This document shows, piece by piece, positions 56,182 to 64,000 of a DNA stretch of 64,000 nucleotides. Within the stretch, counting starts at the first letter, position 1; each line of letters starts with the position of its first letter. Below the pieces are notes generated by a model, which saw nothing but the letters and a program-made list of their open reading frames with translations, searched no databases and was not told the DNA's origin. The position numbers and the translations under genes are program-made. The stretch spans positions 29,463,960 through 29,527,959 of the forward strand of contig NC_052511.1 in assembly GCF_014356525.2 (NCBI RefSeq), read 5' to 3'. This stretch comes from Nilaparvata lugens. Its lineage: Eukaryota > Arthropoda > Insecta > Hemiptera > Delphacidae.

Positions 56182-56785
56182 CAGAATATTTATGCTATAA
56201 AGACTCAGCTTTAAAAAATAAAATGAAAAAAATTAAAAATGATGGCTATTTTAAAATTTTGATGGCAAATTTCACTAAAACCGTTCACTTTACAGAAAAT
56301 TTACAAGAGACAAAAAAGTTGGCAAATTTTATCAAGTTTTACCTTATTTATTGAGATTGGTCAAAGAATAACAGAGAAATCAATTATTCTCGTAGAATCA
56401 TACTTTTACAAGACAAACAAGATCATCTGAAAAACATTGTGAGATCAGTTGTATGTCCATAATATGGAGCCATATAGAGTTTTAAAGCTTCATCTTGAAT
56501 ACAATTGGAATTAAAAATTTAATATTGATGTCTAAATGGTGGAAAGTGGTCATGCATGCAGAATAAATTTCTCTGTTATTCTTCGATCAATCTTGATGAA
56601 TAAGATATAATTAGAATCTTGATAAAATTTGCCAACGTTTTTGTCTCTTGTAACTTTTCTGTAAAGTGAACGGTTTTAGTGAAATTTGCCATCAAAAATT
56701 TAAAATAGCAGCCATTTTGAAAATTTACATCGAAAATTTTTTATTTCATTTTTTAAAGCTGAGTCTTTATAGCATAAATATTCAT
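56182..56785. repeat. Fold-back element with about 210-bp arms
   Basis: Left arm 56182-56390 and right arm 56565-56785 are inverted copies sharing long blocks such as TATTTATGCTATAAAGACTC, GGCAAATTTCACTAAAACCG, TTCACTTTACAGAAAA and TTGGCAAATTTTATCAAG, with one indel of about 30 nt. The loop is about 175 bp, with no ORF. Termini of a known class were not recognised. Confidence 0.85.
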
Positions 56786-57743
56786 GCCAAATTTCAGATC
56801 AATACAACATTTCATTCTTGAGATAAAACTCCTAAGTGAAAAAACCAAAATGGCAGCTATAAGGATAACCGCTGAGTTTTGGACACTACTTGAAATACAA
56901 AATTTGTAGTCTCCTATCATCCAGGAACAATACCCTAATGTTCGACACTACTTCTGAAACATTCTGTATAATTAATATTTTTCATTCTTTGAATTAATTG
57001 AAACTTTATTGTGAACAAAATATCATATATGTTTCTTACTTGAAATAAACGTTTTGTACCAGGTCTCTCCTGTCATCCCGGGCTATGGGATGTGCACGTT
57101 CAATATTGTTAATCCCAGCTGAAGTAAATCAGCTGTATGGTTCATTGATGGCTTAAATTATTCAGGCTGAGTGGAATCTTCCAACCAACAAAAGCCATAC
57201 AAATTTGCTCTACTTTTTACATTAAATTATACATTCTAGTCCAACTAAGAACTGTTGAGATTTTGAAGTCTAAATGTCCCACCCGTTTTGATTTTGAGAG
57301 TGGGAAGAAATCAACCTCAAATTTTCGAAATTATTGAATTTTTTGGATATTGTTGAAATAAGGTCAGAACAAAAATATATTTTTATAGGAGAAAATGGTT
57401 TTTCTATTTCTCATTGACTCATTAAAATCTTAATCTATTGGAATATATATTTTCCACTAGGTATTCAAAGGCTACTTGATTTGTTAGTTGATAAAAAAAT
57501 CCCATTTGTTTTCAATTTTTTTATATAAAACAAAAGCAACTGGTTTCGACATTTCCAAGACATTTTCAAGCTATACCTATAATAAGTTGTTGTGTTCTAT
57601 ATGAAAAAGATTTGAAAACAAAGGGTACTATAGAATAATTTTTTATTAATTAATAAAAAATTATATGAATATATATTAAAAAATTTATTAAATATATTAT
57701 AAATATATAATGAAAATGTTCTATCAAATAAAGAAATAATATA

Positions 57744-57970
57744 TTTCAAAATGTTTACAGCAATTATGAACATTTGTTTTTATAACTCCTAATTCTTTTT
57801 CTAGTCTTTTTAATTATCACTCATGCCAAAGACATGAATTGCATAAAAAAATAATAAATTAATACAGTTTATTATGCATGTCTTTGGCATGAGTGATAAT
57901 TGAGAAGACTAGAGAAAGAATTAGGAGTTATAAAAACAAATTTTCATAATTGCTTTCATAACATTTGAAA
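57744..57970. repeat. Near-perfect hairpin with about 93-bp arms and 40-nt loop
   Basis: 57744-57836 and 57877-57970 are inverted copies (TATAACTCCTAATTCTTT, ATTATCACTCATGCC, AAAGACATG and their complements) with only scattered mismatches. It lies directly against the 5' end of the hAT element at 57972. It could be a MITE, or a source of double-stranded RNA if transcribed. Flank 56816-57743 shows no gene. Confidence 0.85.
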
Positions 57971-57971
57971 G

Positions 57972-60640
57972 CAGTGGCGGCGTGTCCATGAGAGCACAAG
58001 AGCACGTGAACCCCCTATGAAATTGCTACAATAAATTAAAGTTCAAATCAATAGAAAATTGATTGAAGTAATAGTAATACTCAAATTTCTTGTAATATTA
58101 AAACAATAAGGAGCGCACTAAGCAAGGTACACGCATTGAGATAACCTTTTGAATTACGCGCTACAGCAAGCAGGATCACTGCTCCAAGCGTTAGTATGGG
58201 TTCAAATGGTAGCTGGGCGAGTTCAATTCCCTCCCCGTGGGGGGTGGGAGACTATTTACATTAGCTTTACGGTGAGCTGCTTTCCAAGCAGCTCATAGCT
58301 GTGATAGTGTGCTTTGCATTGGCGCCATTGCCTTCTAGAGCCGTTTCCACTTATGAACTGTTCTAGCTGGCACTGGCTACTACTTTGTTTACTGTTTGCA
58401 GTTTCGCGTTCGCGCTACATGTGTTGTCGATTTTGAGGTTAATTCTTGTTTCTTCTTTCTTGTGTTTTGAAAAGTGAGAATGGAGGGTTCAAGAAAGGTT
58501 TCAGTTAGCTATTTAAAAGAGATAGTGTTCTCTAATTTATCAATCGAGGAAAAAATATCGATTAAGGAAAGTGGTAGGCCTACACCGACAATTGATATAC
58601 ATCAGACTTCTACATCGAAATCCAGGACATACAAGAGAGATTTCAAAGACCAACAATATCAAAAGACATCTTGGCCGTGTGGTTGTGAAGAAACTAACAA
58701 ACTTTATTGTTTTCTGTGCTTGTTGTTTGCTCGCGAAAAAGGCGATTCAGCATGGATTAAGAACGGTGTGTGTGATTTAGCTCATTTGACTCAAAAAATT
58801 AAAAAGCATGAAAACTCACATGTGCATATTAGTGCTTCATTGGATTTCAATTTACTTGGTAAAATTGATGTTCGTCAACAGCTTGATTGTGCTTATCGTT
58901 TGAGCATCAGAAAACATAATGAGCAAGTCACCAAAAATAGGTATGTGCTTTCCAAACTTATAGACTGCATTAAATTTTGTGGTGCATTTGAGTTAGCTCT
59001 TAGGGGTCATCGAGAGGACGACAATGCTTTAAATCCGGGAATTTTCAAAGTCCTTGTGAATTTTACTGCAGAGCTTGATTCGGCTTTGAAAGAACATTTA
59101 AATAGTGCTACAGTTTTCAAAGGCACCTCCAAAGACATTCAAAATTAATTGCTGGACTGCATGATTTCTGTGTGCCAAGAAAATATCAAACAGGAGATTA
59201 AAAATGCTCAATATGTTTCTCTAATAGCAGATGAGACAACTGACATTTCGTCTGCATTTCAGTTAGTTTTAGTTTTTCGGTATATTTTATCAAATGGTCA
59301 ACCAGTAGAGAGATTTTGGAAGTTCGATAATCCTGAGGGTCATGATTCACAATCGATTGCAAAATGTATTTTTTCAAGTTTGGATACTGTCATAACAATT
59401 CCAGAAAAACTCATTTCTCAAAGTTATGATGGTGCGAATGTGATGAGTGGACAACATGCTGGTGTGCAGACAATTGTGCAACAAACCTATAAGCATGCTT
59501 TTTTTGTGCATTGCTATGCACATCAACTCAATTTAATTGTAGCACAAGCAGCGAGTCAAAATCAAGATGTAAGAATTTTTTTCTCAGATGAGTGATATTA
59601 CTAATTTTTTTTCAAATTCTCCTCAAAGAATAGATGTTTTAGACAGAGTAGTCGGCAAACGTGTACCTAGGGCGTCAGCAACAAGGTGGAATTTTAAAAG
59701 TAGAACTGTGAATACAGTTTTTGAATATAGAGAAGAGCTAATCGAGTGTATGGAGGAGATTCAATCCACATCAAAACAACCTTCTAGTATTATAAAAGCA
59801 GGTCTTCTCAAAGATAATAGATTCATTTTTTGGCTCTCGGTTTTTCACAGGCTAATGCCTCATGTTGACATTTTATATAATCAGCTGCAAACAGTTAAGA
59901 CAGATGCTATGAAAATCAAATCAAATGTTGAACATTTTATCAAAGCTGTTGAAGAGGAAAGAACTAAAATGAATGATTTGATGGAGATGGTAGCAGACTG
60001 TGCAGGAAGTGTGCCCAAACGTTCAAGGCGCGAAGAGGACACCTACCTCAGTAGAACAGTGGCTGCCAAGGAAACCTGTGACATCATCACCACTCAAATC
60101 AAAACCCGGTTCTCATTCACAACATTCTATTCAGCAATCTGTTTATTGGACTCACAAAAATTTGAACATTTCAATAAGGATTTCCCAGATACCTTGCTTG
60201 AAGATACTGTTAAGGTTTACTCATTTCTTGAGAAAAATCGCCTAAAAACCGAACTTGAAATAATTTTTAGAAGAGTAGACTTCAGAAATTTGCTTGGTGC
60301 TGTCAGTTTGCTACAATTTTTCATTGAAAATAACTTAACTTCGTCATTTTCCGAAACCTATAAACTTTTGTTGATAATTTCAACCATACCAATGACAACA
60401 GCTGAAGCTGAGAGGTGTTTTTCTACACTAAAACGAATCAAGACGTTTTTGCGCTCCACAATGAACCAGGACAGGCTATCAGCATTAGCAATGCTGACTA
60501 TTGAGAAGGAAATGATAGCAAATATCATTAACTTCAATGAGAAGGTGATCGATGTTTACGCAGCAAGGAAGGAGAGGAGGATGGATTTTATTTTCAAAAA
60601 ATGCTCTGTAAATGCCAACTAGAAGGAGGGTGAGTGTTAA
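57972..60640 (+). mobile_element. hAT transposon, 5' end and gene
   Basis: CAGTGGCGGCGTGTCC at 57972 is a typical hAT terminal inverted repeat start; the preceding 8 bp (57964-57971, TTTGAAAG) would be the target duplication. The matching 3' end is not in this window; a LINE follows soon after the gene, and the rest may lie beyond it. The leader 58020-58470 has no other gene. Confidence 0.7.
58480..60622 (+). pseudogene. hAT transposase (TTF-type zinc finger, DUF4371, hAT dimerisation), two breaks
   Basis: ATG at 58480. A TTF-type zinc finger (about residues 45-135: SWPCGCEETNKLYCFLCLLF, HENSHVH) precedes a DUF4371-like RNase H domain with the first Asp in LIADETTD and the second in SQSYDGANVMSG, then FVHCYAHQLNLIVAQAA. 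After a long helical insert, the C-terminal dimerisation part PMTTAEAERCFSTLKRIKTF carries the catalytic Glu. All three catalytic residues are visible. Two defects exist: TAA at 59146-59148 (after KDIQN) and a one-base shift in the poly-T stretch near 59580-59590 (after VRIFFS). So it was active fairly recently. Segment 59165 onward recurs at 63560. Confidence 0.85.
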
Positions 60641-60832
60641 CAGAGTCTCTAAAAGCATGTTAATCCTTATTTCTTTGATTGGAAATTATCTTACATCGAG
60701 GAAAAATTATTGCTGTTTTCTGTATAATTTATGATTTGTACGTGAATTTTTTTGACAAAACATCTTTCTGTGAAATACGTGGATATTTTCCCCCGTTCAG
60801 TTTGCTTTCCCAAGTTATCAGTATGTCTGAGT

Positions 60833-61742
60833 GCACTGTTTGTAAAAATTCAGTATCAACACGTAATGCTAAAATTATTGCAGTGATTGTAATAAACCGT
60901 GTCATGGAAACTGTGTAAATGTCCAAAGCGGATATCGAGTATGTATCAGCCCAAAAACAAATTTGGCGTTACCCAACATGCTCGGAATCTAGGAGGAAAA
61001 GCATGGCGGCAGTATCGGCGGCTGAGGATGGCAAAGCTAACCACTCCCAGGTCATTTTTATGCTGGAGGAGGCTCGAGAAGATCGTAAGAGGATGGAAGA
61101 ACAGTTTAACAAATCTTTCGAGTTCGCTCATAATAAAATTGAGGACCAAAATAAATTGATTGTGGAACAATCGAGTAAACTTGCTGAGTATTTGAAGGTT
61201 ATTGAAAGTCTCACGCAGGAAAATGTGAATTTAAAAAAAAGGTCAAGGATTTAGAGGATAGGGTTGATCATGTCGAACAGTATACGCGAATGAACACTGT
61301 TGAAATTTTTGGTGTTCCTGAAACGACCGGAGAAGACACCTATGAAGTTGTGAGAAGTGTGTGTACTGCTCTAGATTTAGAAATAAAACGAGAGAACATT
61401 GATGTCTGTCATCGCCTGAAAAAGATGCAAGGCAGTAATCGTCCGGCTGGTATCATAGTGAAATTTGTTAGGAGAGAGGATAAAATGAACTTAATTCACA
61501 AGAGAAAAGTGAAAAGAAATTTCTCTACTCGTCACTTGGGTCTCAAGGTTCCAGAACAGCCAGTTTATATAAACGAGTGTTTGAGTCCAGGTAACAAGAA
61601 GCTTTACACAGCGGCGCGACAGATGAAGAAGGATAAAGGATACGCATATCTCTGGGTGCAGAATGGTCACATCCTTATGAGAAAGGAGCAGGGATCACAG
61701 GTGAAAAGAATAACATCTATGGACACTCTAAATTCCCTTTGA
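60833..61742 (+). pseudogene. LINE ORF1 (PHD, coiled coil, Baculo_FP-like), several frameshifts
   Basis: ATG at 60833 gives MSECTVCKNSVSTRNAK. The PHD Cys/His series then continues only in a second frame (CSDCNKPCHGNC near 60879-60914) and returns in a third as MSKADIEYVSAQ (60919), so two one-base changes break the finger. WRYPTCSES also has Tyr where a Cys is expected. The coiled coil ends at 61254, where the A-run 61233-61240 appears one base short. 61290-61742 holds VEIFGVPETTGEDTYEVV, VCHRLKKM, AGIIVKFVRRED, VYINECLSPGNKK and YLWVQNGHILMRK. It is the homologue of 53017-54037. Confidence 0.75.
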
Positions 61743-61943
61743 GACCGACTTATAAAAGAACTGATAACAGCTTTATTTCTTGTTTCATTGCTTTTGTTTC
61801 CTGGTATGTTTTTCGTTTTTGTTTTTGTTTTTCTTATTTACAGATTTTTGTTATAGTGTCGAGAAATTTTTGTTGAACAATTACTTTATTTTTTAATTAC
61901 TGCTTAATCATATTATGCATTATTTCAAATGTTATTATAATCG

Positions 61944-63559
61944 ATGAGTGATGATTCTTTTGTAGAGTTTAATGATCTGTTGGAGGTTCCGAACAAAATT
62001 AGCATTTTCCATCAAAATATTAGAAGTTTACGTGAAAACTTTGATCGATTTTCCATCTACTTACACTCTTAATAACTAAACCAGCTGTCATTGTTTTATC
62101 AGAGATTTGGATATCGGATTTTGAAGCGGAGTCCTATCAGTTGGACAGTTACAATCAGTATACGAAATGCAATAATACGTACAGATCAGGTGGTGTATTA
62201 GTGTTTGTTTCGAAAAAGTATTCGGTTACTTCAATACCGTTAGATATGATAGCAGCCGATGCAATCAAGGTTACTCTTGATCTCGCCTCTGGTCGCAAAT
62301 TCTCTGTTATCGCTGTTTATCGTCTTCATTCAGTATCTGTGTCAACTTTTATTGAGCAGCTTAACGATATTTTACCTTCATTCAATGATAGAAATTTAAT
62401 GCTAATAGGCGATATAAATTTATGCTTACTTGAATCTTCGCGAATTGTAGACGAATACCAGACTTAATGAGTAGCCACGGCTTCACGCAACTATTAAATT
62501 CTCCCACACGTGGTAATCGATGTATAGATCATATATATCTCAGGTCAAGAGACAATATATTATCTGAGGCCCATGTATTATCTTCTGTCGTAGTGATCAT
62601 GATGCAACTATCTGCCTTTTGGATTCAAGTTATTTTCTATCAAATGTCAAACCGTTTTATTATAAAAATCAGAAAACTAAAACTATTGATAGGACTTTGC
62701 TTTCTAATCTGTTGAGAAATGCAGTTTGGACTGAAGTTTTCAATACAATGAATGTGTCTGATGGATTTGATATATTTTTAAAAACTTTTCACGAAATAGT
62801 AAATAAAGCCACCATTGAGAGTAGTAAATTAAATAAAATAAATAATGTCAAGATTTTGAAACCCTGGATGACGGTTGAGCTATGTAAGAGACAGCATCAT
62901 AGAAATCGGTTGTATAAAAAAGTAAAGAAAAATCCACTAAATTTTAGATTGAAAAGAGAATTTGACATTTTTGCATTTAAATTGAAACAGGATATGGCAA
63001 GTAGGAAGAACAATACTACCATAATTTGTTTGATATGAATAAAAATAACCCACGAAAACAATGGGATACAATTAATAAAGTTTTGGGTACAGCGAATAAT
63101 AAGAAAAATGCCTTGATTCAATTAGGACATTTGACAATCCACATTTGACTGTTCAGCAACCGCTTGAAGTGGCTGAGGAGTTTAATAAATTTTTCGTCAC
63201 AATTGTAGAAAAGCTTATCGATCAAATCGATGACTCTAGCAATATGAACCCTTCTGATTTTAATAAAATGTTTCCTCCACTTTCTGTGCAAAACTCCTTT
63301 TTCTTTTTCCCAACTTGTGTAGATGAGGTAAAACGTATAATTTCTCAATTGAATCAAAATAAAGCATCTGGAATTGATGGTATATCAGCGTTTATCGTTA
63401 AACTTTCCAGTGAATTCATAAGTCCTGTGCTAGCTCATTTGATCAATCTAAGTTTTGAAAGTGGTGAATTTCCCGCATGCTTGAAGAGGGCGGTAGTCAT
63501 CCCATTATTTAAAAAAGGTGATTGCATGGATTTGAATAATTATAGGCCTATTTCACTAT
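61944..63559 (+). pseudogene. LINE ORF2: endonuclease and RT start, frameshifted
   Basis: ATG at 61944 leads to ISIFHQNIRSLRENFDRF. A shift near 62070 then continues AVIVLSEIWISDF; 62141-62467 covers the endonuclease centre with IAVYRL and LIGDINLCLL (Asp and Asn kept). A one-base loss at 62464 gives TAA before MSSHGFTQLL and CIDHIYLRS. Further shifts near 62600 and 63030 precede the RT linker (EFNKFFVTIVEKL) and NQNKASGIDGISAFIVK, LKRAVVIPLFKKGD, NNYRPISLFS. It ends at the 63559/63560 junction, before motif A. The endonuclease is present but broken, complementary to copy 1, which lost it. Confidence 0.75.
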
Positions 63560-63990
63560 TTTCTGTGTGCCAAGAAAATATCAAACAGGAGATTAAAAAT
63601 GCTCAATATGTTTCTCTAATAGCAGATGAGACAACTGACATTTCGTCTGCATTTCAGTTAGTTTTAGTTTTTCGGTATATTTTATCAAATGGTCAACCAG
63701 TAGAGAGATTTTGGAAGTTCGATAATCCTGAGGGTCATGATTCACAATCGATTGCAAAATGTATTTTTTCAAGTTTGGATACTGTCATAACAATTCCAGA
63801 AAAACTCATTTCTCAAAGTTATGATGGTGCGAATGTGATGAGTGGACAACATGCTGGTGTGCAGACAATTGTGCAACAAACCTATAAGCATGCTTTTTTT
63901 GTGCATTGCTATGCACATCAACTCAATTTAATTGTAGCACAAGCAGCGAGTCAAAATCAAGATGTAAGAATTTTTTTCTCAGATGAGTGA
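63145..63990 (+). other. In-frame RT::hAT transposase chimeric ORF made by the duplication
   Basis: A continuous 281-codon frame contains the RT start (up to YRPISLFS) and then, across 63559/63560, the hAT domain (VCQENIKQEIKNAQYV through SQNQDVRIFFSDE). It arises because the junction happens to keep the frame. There is no ATG at its left edge (TTG at 63145); the first ATG in frame is near 63244. It lacks RT catalytic motifs and the hAT C-terminal Glu. I see no evidence that it is expressed. Confidence 0.7.
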
Positions 63991-64000
63991 TATTACTAAT
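63560..64000 (+). pseudogene. hAT transposase segment, second duplication copy
   Basis: Copy of 59165-59605 with LIADETTD, SQSYDGANVMSG and HCYAHQLN. It carries the same poly-T frameshift near 63980. The upstream zinc finger part is absent because the unit begins inside the gene. It is cut by the window end. Confidence 0.85.

Larger units (their letters stand above)
59165..63559 (+). repeat. Tandem duplication unit 1 (4,395 bp)
   Basis: From TTTCTGTGTGCCAAG at 59165 the sequence recurs at 63560 until the window ends, without a difference noticed by eye over 441 bp. Unit 1 contains the 3' part of the hAT gene and most of a LINE. TTTCTG-like microhomology spans the junction. Its far end lies outside the window. 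Confidence 0.85.
60660..63559 (+). mobile_element. PHD-type LINE, copy 2, RT cut by duplication junction
   Basis: The same ORF1 and ORF2 family as 52860-56028, inserted just after the hAT coding region. The 5' limit is approximate. It keeps the endonuclease deleted in copy 1, but its RT stops at YRPISLFS, where the next duplication unit begins. The missing RT half should lie downstream of the window. Confidence 0.7.

Noticed and set aside
58180..58260. Possible second tRNA (B-box-like GAGTTCAATTCC)
   Set aside because: No A box at the right spacing and no cloverleaf; it lies in the hAT leader.

Overview
This is AT-rich insect nuclear DNA. It is very probably from a hemipteran, and I favour a delphacid planthopper such as Nilaparvata, because the repeats at 12420-12785 and 23590-24685 resemble a family I remember as abundant in planthopper scaffolds. 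That recollection was not checked. No prokaryotic or organellar gene is present. The window is essentially a transposon graveyard with one fresh element. The only host-like coding pieces are a frameshifted BESS-domain gene end (35245-35714) and two weak exon candidates (7423-7545 plus, 19709-19877 minus).

Layout. 1-7460 carries a 6,222-bp direct duplication holding an errantivirus-type env relic, an endonuclease/RT LINE on the minus strand, a Gypsy integrase tail and, next to the LINE, the motif V-VI part of a plus-strand RNA virus superfamily-1 helicase (an endogenous viral element). 7460-12800 holds a MULE-like transposase remnant with a 5 x 112-bp array, then dispersed repeats. 12840-15240 is a decayed DDE-like ORF with the SDSCGGQN signature and a Lys-rich repetitive tail. 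15970-28500 is thinly filled with LINE scraps, Helitron-like short elements, a tRNA-like sequence and a Gypsy gag scrap. 28532-34554 holds a pogo-type element with perfect 16-bp TIRs and TA target duplications, most of which is tandemly repeated (2,492-bp unit). 34532-34961 shows a DUF4817-type transposon start cut by a MITE-like element.

37605-42376 is the standout: an apparently intact CR1-like non-LTR retrotransposon. ORF1 joins a FLYWCH zinc finger, a coiled coil and an SGNH/GDSL-like esterase domain; ORF2 (1,000 aa) has endonuclease and reverse transcriptase. The ORFs overlap in the -1 frame, with a correctly phased TTTAAAC slippery heptamer two codons before the ORF1 stop. This suggests ORF2 is made by -1 frameshifting, which would be unusual for a non-LTR element.

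42600-52600 has pogo C-terminus, LINE C-terminus, piggyBac and mariner-like relics, a dispersed repeat family, and a 247-bp tandem repeat with TGACGTCA palindromes. 52860-56028 and about 60660-63559 are two relatives of a second LINE family whose ORF1 has a PHD finger and a Baculo_FP-like end. Between them lie two large fold-back sequences and a hAT transposon. From 63560 the hAT sequence repeats (4,395-bp unit), fused in frame to a broken RT.

The three large direct duplications have breakpoints inside ORFs rather than at element ends. They are either recent tandem duplications or assembly errors. No gene-to-gene pathway is apparent; interactions are within elements (ORF1 with ORF2, transposase with TIRs).
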